This document shows positions 37,605 to 45,264 of a stretch of DNA of 64,000 bases, piece after piece; position 1 is the first letter of the stretch, and each line of letters begins with the position of its first letter. The notes beneath the pieces are model-generated. The model was not told the DNA's origin, searched no databases, and was given only the letters and a program-made list of their open reading frames with translations. The translations under genes were made by a program, and so were the position numbers. The stretch comes from JBAVVD01 sp049697115 (lineage in GTDB: Bacteria; Acidobacteriota; Aminicenantia; Aminicenantales; UBA4085), in the NCBI GenBank assembly GCA_049697115.1, contig JBAVVD010000073.1, positions 39,240 through 103,239 of the forward strand. Direction: 5' to 3'.

Positions 37605-37623
37605 GAAAATGATTATCATTATC
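37605..37623 (+). promoter_or_regulatory. Fur box overlapping the transcription start
   Basis: GAAAATGATTATCATTATC matches the 19-bp Fur consensus at 17 positions and forms the expected imperfect palindrome. It begins six bases after the -10 element, so a bound Fur dimer would block initiation. The next gene encodes a Fur-family protein, implying autoregulation and iron control of the genes behind it. Confidence 0.85.
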
Positions 37624-37639
37624 GTTTTAGGGAGGTTCA

Positions 37640-38098
37640 ATGCCAGGTCCTTATAAATGGCAGCGCCGGATGTGCGGACAGGTAGCCCGCTGGACCGTAC
37701 CGCGGGACGTCATCCTGGACTTTTTAAGCCAGACTGACAAGCACCTGAGCGCCAAGGACATTTACGGATTTTTATACAAGATGTATCCAGGGATCGGCCT
37801 GACCACGGTTTACCGGACACTTGACCTTTTGGCCAGAATGGGCATCGTCACCCGGGTCAGCATCGGTGACGGCCAGAACAGGTATGAACTCAAGGGGGAC
37901 TCAAAGAAAGACCACCACCATCATCTCATCTGCACCCGGTGTGGCAAAATCATCAATTACCGTGACTTTGTGCAAGAAGAACTGGACCTGGTGAAAAAAA
38001 CAGAAGAAGCCCTGGCCGAAAGATACAATTTTGCCATTAAGGACCATAACATTGAATTCTTAGGTTTATGTAAAAACTGTCAATCAAAAAATTTTTAA
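37640..38098 (+). CDS. fur: Fur-family metalloregulator
   Basis: A 152-residue Fur protein: winged helix with the recognition helix region GLTTVYRTLDLL, the regulatory metal motif DHHHHLICTRCGKI (H92-H95, C98, C101) and the C-terminal structural zinc pair C144-x2-C147. An unusual basic N-terminal extension of ~15 residues (WQRRMCGQVARW) precedes the domain. AGGGAGG precedes the ATG. The Fur box in its own promoter favours an iron-sensing Fur over Zur or PerR, though those cannot be excluded from sequence alone. It is first in a long same-strand gene run. Confidence 0.92.
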   Translation: MPGPYKWQRRMCGQVARWTVPRDVILDFLSQTDKHLSAKDIYGFLYKMYPGIGLTTVYRTLDLLARMGIVTRVSIGDGQNRYELKGDSKKDHHHHLICTRCGKIINYRDFVQEELDLVKKTEEALAERYNFAIKDHNIEFLGLCKNCQSKNF

Positions 38099-38115
38099 AA
38101 AGGAGGTAACAAAAA

Positions 38116-38424
38116 ATGCCAATGGGAGATAGAAAAGGTCCGTGGGGACTGGGCCCGAGAAGCGGGCGTGGCCTGGGGTATTGTTCCGGTTACCCTTATC
38201 CAGGATTCATGAATCCTGGGCCCGGCTTCCTTTTCGGTCGCGGAATCGGAAGGGGATTTGGCAGAGGCCTGGGATTTGGCAGGGGCCGCGGCTTCTGGCG
38301 GGCTGGTTATGGCTGGGGATACCCTTATCCGCCGGAAATGATGTACGGCTATCCTTTCCCGCTTGCCTATCCCTATGGAATTAGCTCCATGCCCTGGTCT
38401 CAACCCGGCGGACCAAAAAGCTAA
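38116..38424 (+). CDS. Gly/Arg/aromatic-rich small protein (DUF5320-like)
   Basis: 102 residues beginning MPMGDRKGPWGLGPRSGRG, the DUF5320-type opening, followed by an FGRG-repeat stretch and a Tyr/Pro-rich tail (YPYPPEMMYGYPFPLAYPYG). Such proteins are regularly found next to NifX/DIM-domain proteins and Mrp ATPases in anaerobes; their role is unknown. The low-complexity Arg/Gly and aromatic content could bind a metal-sulfur cluster or protein surface, which is a guess. AAAAAGGAGG precedes the start. Confidence 0.82.
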   Translation: MPMGDRKGPWGLGPRSGRGLGYCSGYPYPGFMNPGPGFLFGRGIGRGFGRGLGFGRGRGFWRAGYGWGYPYPPEMMYGYPFPLAYPYGISSMPWSQPGGPKS

Positions 38425-38463
38425 TTAAGAACGAGAATTTTCCGGGGAAAGGAGGTGAGTCAA

Positions 38464-38694
38464 ATGCCGTTTGGAATGGGACATGCAGGATGGTTTTATG
38501 GGCCTTATTCAGCACCCTGGATGAGATTGTGGAGTCCGTGGTTCATGGCGCCCTACGGGATGCCTCTTCCGCCTTTCACTCAGGCTGAAGAAGTTGCTTT
38601 CCTTGAAGAACAGGCCAAAATCCTGGAGGATCAACTCGGCCAGATCCAAAAAAGGCTCGATGAGCTCAAAAAACAAAAAAAGGAGTCAAAATGA
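38464..38694 (+). CDS. Small Met/Trp/Pro-rich protein with C-terminal coiled coil (DUF5320-like)
   Basis: 76 residues: an aromatic, Met- and Pro-rich first half (WFYGPYSAPWMRLWSPWF) and a second half that is a heptad coiled coil (AFLEEQAKILEDQLGQIQ). The ATG at 38464 lies behind AAAGGAGGTGA and is better than the GTG at 38455, which is part of that ribosome site. It shares its plan with the next two proteins, suggesting hetero-oligomers through the coiled coils. The stop overlaps the next start by 4 bp. Confidence 0.8.
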   Translation: MPFGMGHAGWFYGPYSAPWMRLWSPWFMAPYGMPLPPFTQAEEVAFLEEQAKILEDQLGQIQKRLDELKKQKKESK

Positions 38695-39047
38695 GACATA
38701 GATGGATGTATCAGCTTACCGGATTACCCGGTTGGATGAGATTCGGGTTTTCCCCTGGCTGGCTGGGGAGAAGCCCTTCTGGATTGGGACCGGCCGCTCA
38801 ATACCTGATGACCGGTACCTGGCCTACTCCCCAGATGAATTATGCCTGGCAACAGGGCATGATTCCATTTGCCCCGATGCCTGGCTTTCCTATGCCCGGC
38901 TTTCCCACGCCTTATGACCCCTGGGGTGCTGCGGAGATAACTCCTGAGAAAGAGCTCGAATTTCTCAAAGCAGAGGCAGAGAGGATCGAGGATGAACTGG
39001 CTATGATCGAAAAGCGGATTAAAGAACTCGAAGGAGAAAGGGCATGA
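38691..39047 (+). CDS. Met/Pro-rich protein with C-terminal coiled coil (DUF5320-like)
   Basis: 118 residues with the same layout as its neighbour: aromatic and Gly/Pro/Met-rich N-terminus including the repeat PMPGFPMPGFPTP, then a coiled coil (EKELEFLKAEAERIEDELAM). It probably arose by duplication. Overlaps of 4 bp on both sides tie it to the flanking genes. Function unknown. Confidence 0.8.
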   Translation: MRHRWMYQLTGLPGWMRFGFSPGWLGRSPSGLGPAAQYLMTGTWPTPQMNYAWQQGMIPFAPMPGFPMPGFPTPYDPWGAAEITPEKELEFLKAEAERIEDELAMIEKRIKELEGERA

Positions 39048-39670
39048 AAATTGCTATTTCTGCCTCAGGCTCAGATTTTGGCGCTTCCGTTGACCCGAGA
39101 TTTGGAAGATGCCTTTATTTCCTTTTTATTGACACTGAAACCATGGAATTTGAAGCGGTGGAAAATCCCAACGTTTCCTCTGCCAGTGGAGCGGGCATCC
39201 AATCGGCCCAGCTTATTGCTAACAAGGGGGCCAAGGCTTTGCTTACAGGAAGTTGTGGGCCCAACGCCTTCCAAACTCTCCAGGCGGCTGGAGTGGAGGT
39301 CATTGTCGGGATTATGGGAAGCGTTAAAGAAGCTGTCGAGCAGTATAAGGCGGGAAAATTCCAGCCAATTGCTCAGCCCAATGTCCCCTCTCATTTTGGC
39401 ATGGGCGGAAGCGGAGCCATGGGGCCTGGTTTCGGCATGGGCAGAGGAATGGGGCGCGGTATGGGCAGAAGCATGGGAAGAGGCTCGGGCAGAAAAATGG
39501 GCTACCAATTGCCGTTTGAAAGTCCAATTTCTCCCTCTTTCGAGACAAATAATCCTCCGCTTTCTCCCCCCGAGGAGCTCGAACTATTGAAGCGTCAGTC
39601 TGCAGCTCTTCGTCAGCAGATAGGCCATATTTCAAAAAGAATCGAGGAAATAGAGAAGAAAAATAAATGA
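39044..39670 (+). CDS. NifX/DIM-domain protein with Gly/Arg-rich linker and coiled coil
   Basis: Residues 1-~110 are a dinitrogenase iron-molybdenum cofactor (NifX/NifB C-terminal type) domain: KIAISASG, VDPRFGRC, GAGIQSAQLIANKGAKALLTG and CGPNAFQTL. In other proteins this fold binds metal-sulfur clusters or their precursors. Then comes a Met/Gly/Arg repeat (MGRGMGRGMGRSMGRG) and a C-terminal coiled coil like those of the preceding small proteins. So this is a fusion of a cluster-carrying domain with the DUF5320-like module, which links those proteins functionally. Confidence 0.87.
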   Translation: MKIAISASGSDFGASVDPRFGRCLYFLFIDTETMEFEAVENPNVSSASGAGIQSAQLIANKGAKALLTGSCGPNAFQTLQAAGVEVIVGIMGSVKEAVEQYKAGKFQPIAQPNVPSHFGMGGSGAMGPGFGMGRGMGRGMGRSMGRGSGRKMGYQLPFESPISPSFETNNPPLSPPEELELLKRQSAALRQQIGHISKRIEEIEKKNK

Positions 39671-39725
39671 ATTTTTGAAAGAAGATCTCTTCTTCATGGG
39701 AAAAAAACAAAAAAAGGAGCAATTC

Positions 39726-40433
39726 ATGAAAGCTGCCATTTCAACAGAGAACGGATACGTCTCGTCTCATTTCGGCCGGTGTCCTTCCTACACCATCGTT
39801 GAAATCAGAGAAGGAAAAATCAACAGCAGAGAGGAAATCCCTAACCCAGGCCATCAGCCGGGCTTTCTGCCCCGCTATCTCGCAGAGAGAGGAGTCAATT
39901 GCATTATTGCCGGCGGAATGGGTCCTCGGGCTCAAGACCTTTTTGCTCAGAATAATATAGAGACGATTATTGGCGTTCAGGGCCAGGTCGATGACGTCAT
40001 CGGAAAATTTTTAAAGAATGAACTCGAGGCAGGAGAAGACCTGTGTGACCATGGACAAGGCGGCGAGCAAAGGCTGAGCCATCCTCACTGTGAGGAAGAG
40101 AGTCCTATCCTCGCAGGTCAAAAGCTCTGCTTCAGTGCAACCGGAAAGGACCTGGAAGCGGAAATAGACCCAAGATTCGGGAGAGCGCGCTATTTTATAA
40201 TCGTTGACCCGAAGACTCTGGAATTTGAAGCTCTGGAAAACCCTGCTGCCGAAGAATCTCAGGGAGCAGGAATCCAAACCGCCCAGCTTATTTCGAGTAA
40301 AAACGTGGGGACAATCATCACCGGAGATTGCGGTCCTAACGCTCTCCGCGCTCTTCAGGCTTCAGGGATCAAGGTCATCACTGGAGCACGCGGAAACGTC
40401 AGAGACGTCCTTCTCAAATATCGGCTTGACTGA
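39726..40433 (+). CDS. Double NifX/DIM-domain protein
   Basis: Two NifX-like domains in tandem. The first (residues 1-~110: SSHFGRCPSYTIVEI, GFLPRYLAERGVNCIIAGGMG) and the second (from ~135: EIDPRFGRARYFIIVD, GAGIQTAQLISSKNVG) are joined by a His/Cys-bearing linker (DHGQGGEQRLSHPHCEEE). The linker could help bind metal. The ATG at 39726 has AAGGAG upstream; the frame from 39675 is not supported. Two domains may hold a cluster between them, as in ORP-type proteins; this is inference. Confidence 0.86.
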   Translation: MKAAISTENGYVSSHFGRCPSYTIVEIREGKINSREEIPNPGHQPGFLPRYLAERGVNCIIAGGMGPRAQDLFAQNNIETIIGVQGQVDDVIGKFLKNELEAGEDLCDHGQGGEQRLSHPHCEEESPILAGQKLCFSATGKDLEAEIDPRFGRARYFIIVDPKTLEFEALENPAAEESQGAGIQTAQLISSKNVGTIITGDCGPNALRALQASGIKVITGARGNVRDVLLKYRLD

Positions 40434-40442
40434 GGTGCGCTG

Positions 40443-41240
40443 ATGAACGTTAAAGAAGAAGACATAAGACTCTCCCAGGCTCTAGCCAAAATCAAGAATC
40501 GGCTTCTCGTTTTCAGCGGAAAAGGCGGAGTGGGAAAGAGCACGGTGGCCGCCAACCTGGCCCTTGCCCTGGCGATGAAGAATTTTAAGGTGGGGTTGTT
40601 GGATGTGGATATCCATGGCCCAAACTTGCCTAAAATGCTTGGCGTCGAGGAAAAGCGGCTTGACGTTTCCTCGAAGGGGATAAAAGCCGTGGAGGTCAAC
40701 GGCAACCTCAAGCTCGTCTCCATGGCCTTTTTGCTTGAAGACCCAGACCTCCCCGTCATCTGGAGAGGCCCGATGAAGATGAAAGTCATTCAGCAGTTTT
40801 TAAGCGATGTGGAGTGGGGGGAGCTTGACTGGCTGGTCGTCGACTCTCCTCCTGGAACGGGCGATGAACCCCTTTCTGTCGCCCAGCTCATTCCCGCCAC
40901 AGGCGCCATTATCGTCACTACCCCCCAGGAAGTCTCGCTCATGGATTCACGGAAGGCGGTTGTTTTTGCCCGGAAGCTTAACCTGAAAATCTACGGAATC
41001 ATAGAAAACATGAGCGGCCTCATCTGTCCTCACTGCGGAAAGAAGATAGATCTTTTTAAGGAAGGCGGCGGGTTCAGGACAGCCCTGGAGATGGAAGTCC
41101 CCTTCCTGGGCAAAATACCGATCGATCCGGAAATCGTCAATTCTGGAGACGACGGCAAACCTATTGTCCTGAGCCGTCCCGATTCTGAGGCCAGCCGGGC
41201 TTTTATGGGAATCGTTGAAAAAATTCAGACTTTAGCATGA
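40443..41240 (+). CDS. Mrp/NBP35-type ATPase (iron-sulfur cluster carrier)
   Basis: A deviant-Walker ATPase of the Mrp family that carries and delivers Fe-S clusters: SGKGGVGKST (25-34), VGLLDVDIHGPN, the SPPGTGDEPLS segment and ENMSGLICPHCG with its C-x-x-C cluster pair. At 265 residues it lacks the N-terminal DUF59 domain of E. coli Mrp. It starts ten bases after the double NifX gene and fits a cluster-assembly operon. Confidence 0.93.
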   Translation: MNVKEEDIRLSQALAKIKNRLLVFSGKGGVGKSTVAANLALALAMKNFKVGLLDVDIHGPNLPKMLGVEEKRLDVSSKGIKAVEVNGNLKLVSMAFLLEDPDLPVIWRGPMKMKVIQQFLSDVEWGELDWLVVDSPPGTGDEPLSVAQLIPATGAIIVTTPQEVSLMDSRKAVVFARKLNLKIYGIIENMSGLICPHCGKKIDLFKEGGGFRTALEMEVPFLGKIPIDPEIVNSGDDGKPIVLSRPDSEASRAFMGIVEKIQTLA

Positions 41241-41381
41241 AAAAGTGGGTGAAGGGCATGTCTCATGGAGAGGCAAGGTGATGTCAGGTGTAAATGCCTG
41301 TAAACGGGTGAGAAATGAAAGCAAAAAGAAAAGCGCCGATCAGGCGCAGTAATTCAAGACTGGATGTGTGTGAGGTCTGGA

Positions 41382-41825
41382 ATGAAAAAAATCGGAATCA
41401 TCATCTGCGGACGTTATAAAGATTGCGGTGGAGGCAAGTGCTTCCGCGCTCTCAGAGAAAGGGTCGGAGCATTTTCCAAATATCCAAAGGACGAGCCGGT
41501 CGAAATTGTCGGCTACTCCTACTGCGGGGATTGCCCGGGAGGGAATATCGAATACGTACCCGCTGAAATGAAGAAAAACGGAGCCGAAGTGATCCACCTG
41601 GCAACGGGGCTGGTGGTTGGCTACCCTCCGTGCTCTTACATCCGGCAGTTCAAAGAATTCATCGAAACCCATTATGGTTTGCCTGTGGTCATCGGGACTC
41701 ATCCGATTCCATTGAAATATCTGAAAGCGCACGCGAAGCTCACATTCTGGAAAGACATGAAGATGGAAGAGCTCGCCGGGGACCTGATGAGGGAAGACAG
41801 GGATGTCATGGAATCTTATAATTAA
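41382..41825 (+). CDS. CGGC-domain protein
   Basis: A 147-residue protein with the conserved IIICGRYKDCGGGKCFRAL opening of CGGC-domain proteins, plus further cysteines in CGDCPGG and YPPCSYI. Six or more ordered cysteines point to metal or Fe-S binding; no function is established for the family. The ATG at 41382 follows GAGG by eight bases; an in-frame ATG at 41364 is less likely. The 140 bp before it hold no convincing gene. Confidence 0.85.
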   Translation: MKKIGIIICGRYKDCGGGKCFRALRERVGAFSKYPKDEPVEIVGYSYCGDCPGGNIEYVPAEMKKNGAEVIHLATGLVVGYPPCSYIRQFKEFIETHYGLPVVIGTHPIPLKYLKAHAKLTFWKDMKMEELAGDLMREDRDVMESYN

Positions 41826-41840
41826 TGAGAGGAGGTTGAG

Positions 41841-42041
41841 ATGCCTGGACAAGGAAAAGGATTTGGTCAAGGAGGCCGAGGGAAAGGTTTTGGCGGCGGC
41901 CTCGGCCGCATGGGAGGAAGAGGCTTAGAGCCCGGCGGCGAATGTGTTTGCCCGAATTGCGGAACTCGAGTTCCCCATCAAGTCGGCACTCCCTGTTACG
42001 AGATCTCTTGCCACAAGTGCGGGACAAAAATGACCCGCTGA
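41841..42041 (+). CDS. Gly-rich zinc-ribbon microprotein
   Basis: 66 residues: a GKGFGQGG-type Gly/Lys/Arg-rich head and a C-terminal zinc ribbon with two C-x2-C knuckles (CVCPNCGTRVPH and CHKCGTKM). AGAGGAGG precedes the ATG. Similar proteins accompany NifX/Mrp clusters. A metal-binding or protein-docking role is likely; nothing more specific can be said. Confidence 0.82.
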   Translation: MPGQGKGFGQGGRGKGFGGGLGRMGGRGLEPGGECVCPNCGTRVPHQVGTPCYEISCHKCGTKMTR

Positions 42042-42048
42042 GAAGAAT

Positions 42049-42363
42049 ATGCCTATCTATGAATACAAATGCCTGAAGTGCGGCAAGGTTATTGAAATTT
42101 TCGTCAGGTCCCCCCACGAGACGACAACTGTTGTCTGCCCGGACTGCGGGAGCAAAAATCTTAAAAAAATATTTTCCATACCCGCCGCTGTGACAATCGG
42201 GAAGTCATCGGCTCCAGGGACCACCTGCTGCGGCCGAGAAGAGCGATGCTCGGCCCCTCTCCCTGTTCCACGGGCGGGACTTGCCGCCGGGATTAACCTG
42301 ACGGGCCACTTGGAAGATGAAGAATCATTCCCTGTCAGGGGTGAAGGATGGGCCAAAAAATAA
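42049..42363 (+). CDS. FmdB-family zinc-ribbon protein
   Basis: A 104-residue FmdB-type regulatory zinc ribbon: MPIYEYKCLKCGKVIE, then VVCPDCGSKNLKKIF, giving the four-cysteine site. The tail carries a CCGREERC cluster, which may add a second metal site. FmdB was first linked to formamidase regulation, but most members are of unknown role. It follows the Gly-rich ribbon gene by 7 bp. Confidence 0.87.
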   Translation: MPIYEYKCLKCGKVIEIFVRSPHETTTVVCPDCGSKNLKKIFSIPAAVTIGKSSAPGTTCCGREERCSAPLPVPRAGLAAGINLTGHLEDEESFPVRGEGWAKK

Positions 42364-42403
42364 TTCTCGCTTCATTTTCAATTTTTAACCAGGAGGAAAA
42401 GTC

Positions 42404-43594
42404 TTGAAAAATAAAATATTTAAAGGCTTGTTCACCAGTGTCATCCATGCCGGGCAAGAACCAGACCCTGCTTTTGGCGGAGTTTCTGTTCCAATCTATC
42501 AGTCCTCCACTTTTGCCTTTAAGAGCGCGGAACAGGGAGCTGCCCTGTTTGCCGGCAAAGAAAAAGGATATATCTATACGCGCATCGGTAATCCGACCAT
42601 AAAAGCCCTGGAAGATTGTGTGGCTTATCTCGAAAACGGCTGCCAAGGCCTGGCCACAGCCTCTGGAATGGCCGCCATTACGACAGTTTATCTGACCTTT
42701 CTTGACAAAAATTCCCATCTCATTAGCACAGCGGCTGTTTATGGTCCTTCGCGCACGATCTTGGAGAATGAGTTTTCAAGGTTCGGTGTGGAAGCCGACT
42801 TCGCAGATACATCCGATATAAGAAACATTGAAAGATGCCTCAGGCCTAACACGAGACTTCTTTTTATCGAGACACCAGCTAACCCAACCATGACTCTTAC
42901 AGATATCAAGGCGTGTGCCCGGCTTGCGAAAGAAAAGAACATCCTCCTCGTCGTCGATAATACCTTTTCCAGCCCTGTTTTACAAAAACCTCTGGACCTG
43001 GGGGCGGATATCGTGGTCCACAGTCTGACCAAGTTTCTTAACGGGCACAGCGATGTCGTGGGAGGGATGATTGTCAGCAAAGATGAAAACCATCATCGGC
43101 GACTTCACAAAGTGCTGACGTTGATGGGCGGAACAATGGACCCTCACCAGGCCTGGCTTGTGTTACGGGGGATCAAGACCCTGGCTTTACGGATGGAAAA
43201 AAGCCAGGAAAATGCCATAAAATTGGCCCGCTATCTGCAGAATCATGCCAAGGTCAAGTGGGTCAATTATCCCGGTCTTGAAAGCCATCCCCAGCATGCT
43301 CTGGCCAAAGAGCAGATGACGGGTTTTGGCTCCATGCTCTGCTTCGGCTTAAAAGGCGGTTTTGAAGCTTGCCGACGGATGATCAATGCTGTCAAGCTCT
43401 GCACTCTGGCCGTCTCTTTGGGCGGGATCGAGAGTCTCATTCAGCATCCGGCCAGCATGACCCATGCTGGCGTTTCTAAAGAGGAGAGAGATAAAGCAGG
43501 CATCACCGATGATTTGATTCGCCTTTCCGTCGGCTGCGAGGATTTTGAGGACTTGAAAGCCGACTTCGAGCAGGCACTGGCGCAGACAGGTTGA
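42404..43594 (+). CDS. Trans-sulfuration-type PLP enzyme (Cys/Met gamma-lyase or synthase family)
   Basis: A 396-residue Cys/Met-metabolism PLP enzyme: TRIGNPTIKALED, TASGMAAI, the cofactor Asp in LLVVDNTFSSP and the Schiff-base Lys210 in HSLTKFLNGHSDV. The family includes cystathionine gamma-synthase, gamma-lyase and methionine gamma-lyase. The active-site loop reads AVYGPSRTIL and lacks the cysteine typical of methionine gamma-lyase. The start is a TTG with AGGAGG upstream. Among Fe-S genes it may mobilise sulfur from cysteine or methionine (inference). Confidence 0.9.
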   Translation: MKNKIFKGLFTSVIHAGQEPDPAFGGVSVPIYQSSTFAFKSAEQGAALFAGKEKGYIYTRIGNPTIKALEDCVAYLENGCQGLATASGMAAITTVYLTFLDKNSHLISTAAVYGPSRTILENEFSRFGVEADFADTSDIRNIERCLRPNTRLLFIETPANPTMTLTDIKACARLAKEKNILLVVDNTFSSPVLQKPLDLGADIVVHSLTKFLNGHSDVVGGMIVSKDENHHRRLHKVLTLMGGTMDPHQAWLVLRGIKTLALRMEKSQENAIKLARYLQNHAKVKWVNYPGLESHPQHALAKEQMTGFGSMLCFGLKGGFEACRRMINAVKLCTLAVSLGGIESLIQHPASMTHAGVSKEERDKAGITDDLIRLSVGCEDFEDLKADFEQALAQTG

Positions 43595-43636
43595 AACTTC
43601 AGGGAATCATTTTTTGAAATTATGAGATGAATGCCC

Positions 43637-44425
43637 ATGAAAAAGGGTTTCGTGATCATGATGATTCTTATTCTTATATCTGCTATCGGAGCTCTTGCCA
43701 TGCAAATCCACCACCCTATAGAAATCACCATCGTTTATGACAACAATCCTTTCGATAAAAATCTCCAAACGGATTGGGGATTTTCTGGCTTCATCAAAGG
43801 GCTGAGCAAAACCCTGCTCTTTGATACAGGAAAAGATAGTGAGATACTCCTCTCCAATATGAAAAAATTGGAGATCCACCCTCGTTCTGTGGAAGTCGTT
43901 GTTCTTTCCCACGAACATAAAGACCATACGGGCGGGCTCGAGGGCCTTCTTAAAGAGAAGCCTGGAATTGAGGTCTGGGTGCCTTACTTTTTTGATTCAT
44001 CTTTCAAAGAAAAGGTCGAAAAAAACGGATGCCATCTTGTAGAAGTCAACGGCTTTCAAAAAATTTGCGATGGCGCCTACACCACAGGCGTCATCCGGGG
44101 CTGGATAAAAGAACAGTCCCTCATCCTGGATTCTCTGCAGGGAATCATCCTGATGACAGGATGTACCCATCCAAGAATCGTCAACATCATCGACAAGGTT
44201 AAAGCGCTCATGAACAAAGATATCCACCTGGCTTTGGGCGGTTTTCATCTGGCGGGATTTCCTAAGAAGGAAATAAAAGAAATTATCGCCCACTTCAGGG
44301 AGGCGGGAGTAAAAGAAGTGGGGCCCTGCCATTGCTCGGGCGATGAGGCGAGACGGCTTTTTGCAGAAGAATATGGAACAGATTTTATAGAGATTGGAGT
44401 CGGGAAGAGGATAGAGCTCGAATGA
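43637..44425 (+). CDS. Metallo-beta-lactamase-fold hydrolase with N-terminal membrane segment
   Basis: A DHPS-like (ribofuranosylaminobenzene-phosphate synthase-like) MBL protein: VYDNN near the start, LFDTG, the metal motif SHEHKDHTGG, MTGCTHPRIVNI, LGGFHLAGF and CHCSGDEA. The first ~20 residues are a hydrophobic helix (FVIMMILILISAIGALAM), so the domain is probably outside the cytoplasm or membrane-bound, unlike most members. I prefer the ATG at 43637 to that at 43631 from ribosome-site spacing. The stop overlaps the next gene by 4 bp. A truncated second copy lies at 47466. Confidence 0.87.
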   Translation: MKKGFVIMMILILISAIGALAMQIHHPIEITIVYDNNPFDKNLQTDWGFSGFIKGLSKTLLFDTGKDSEILLSNMKKLEIHPRSVEVVVLSHEHKDHTGGLEGLLKEKPGIEVWVPYFFDSSFKEKVEKNGCHLVEVNGFQKICDGAYTTGVIRGWIKEQSLILDSLQGIILMTGCTHPRIVNIIDKVKALMNKDIHLALGGFHLAGFPKKEIKEIIAHFREAGVKEVGPCHCSGDEARRLFAEEYGTDFIEIGVGKRIELE

Positions 44426-45264
44426 TTATCTCTGTGGCCAGCGGTAAAGGAGGAACGGGGAAAACGACCGTCGCTGTGAGCCTGGCCCTTTCTCTTGAGG
44501 GAAGCCGCCCCGTGCAATTTCTGGACTGCGATGTCGAAGAGCCTAACGCTCATTTCTTTCTCAAGCCGTCAATCGACAAGACCATTCCTGTTTTTATCCC
44601 CGTGCCCGAAGTCGATGAAGCCAAATGTACATTCTGCGGTAAATGTGCAGAGGTATGTACCTATCATGCCATCGCTGTCATAAAAAATACAGTCCTTGTT
44701 TTTTCTGAGCTCTGCCATGGATGCGGCGGGTGCAGCCTTCTCTGCCCTGAAAAGGCTATAAAAGAAGTCGGAAAGAAAATCGGCGTTCTGGAGTTTAGTG
44801 AAGCAGGCAAACTCCAATTTCTTCGCGGGACGTTGGACGTCGGCGAGCCCATGTCTCCTCCTCTCATCCGAGCTGAAAAAAAATACATCGACCAAACCCG
44901 AACGGTCATCATTGACGTCCCACCAGGAACGTCTTGTCCGGTGATTGAAGCGACAAAAGGGAGTGATTTCTGCCTTTTGGTGACCGAGCCCACCCCTTTC
45001 GGGCTCCATGACCTTCAGTTAGCAATAGAAACTCTGAGACAACTCAAGATTCCCCTCGGCGTCATCATCAATCGGGCTGGCCTGGGCGACCAGAAGGTCG
45101 AGGAATATTGCCAAAAAGAGAGAATTCCGATTCTCATGACTATTCCTTTTGACCGAAAAATCGCGGCCGCGTACTCGGAAGGGGTACCAGTGGTCGAAGC
45201 CTTTCCTGCATACCGCCAAAAATTTTTTGAGATTTTTGAGAGGATCGAGAGAACTGCAGGATGA
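44422..45264 (+). CDS. MinD-type ATPase with inserted 2x[4Fe-4S] ferredoxin domain (first of pair)
   Basis: A deviant Walker A KGGTGKT (9-15) is followed by a bacterial ferredoxin insert with two four-cysteine sets (C69, C72, C75, C79 and C98, C101, C104, C108), then the rest of the MinD fold (DVPPGTSCPV, VTEPTPFGLHDL). Such ferredoxin-MinD ATPases come in adjacent pairs in anaerobes, for example Orp3/Orp4 of the Desulfovibrio orange-protein system. It overlaps the genes on both sides by 4 bp. Confidence 0.92.
   Translation: MIISVASGKGGTGKTTVAVSLALSLEGSRPVQFLDCDVEEPNAHFFLKPSIDKTIPVFIPVPEVDEAKCTFCGKCAEVCTYHAIAVIKNTVLVFSELCHGCGGCSLLCPEKAIKEVGKKIGVLEFSEAGKLQFLRGTLDVGEPMSPPLIRAEKKYIDQTRTVIIDVPPGTSCPVIEATKGSDFCLLVTEPTPFGLHDLQLAIETLRQLKIPLGVIINRAGLGDQKVEEYCQKERIPILMTIPFDRKIAAAYSEGVPVVEAFPAYRQKFFEIFERIERTAG

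Noticed and set aside
39420..39490. Short tandem repeats in the Gly/Met/Arg stretch considered as a CRISPR or minisatellite
   Set aside because: They are in frame, code for MGRG-type repeats, and lack spacers of constant length.
41315..41419. 34-codon ORF (MKAKRKAPIRRS...) before the CGGC gene
   Set aside because: It overlaps the start of the CGGC protein out of frame and has no similarity or conserved signal.
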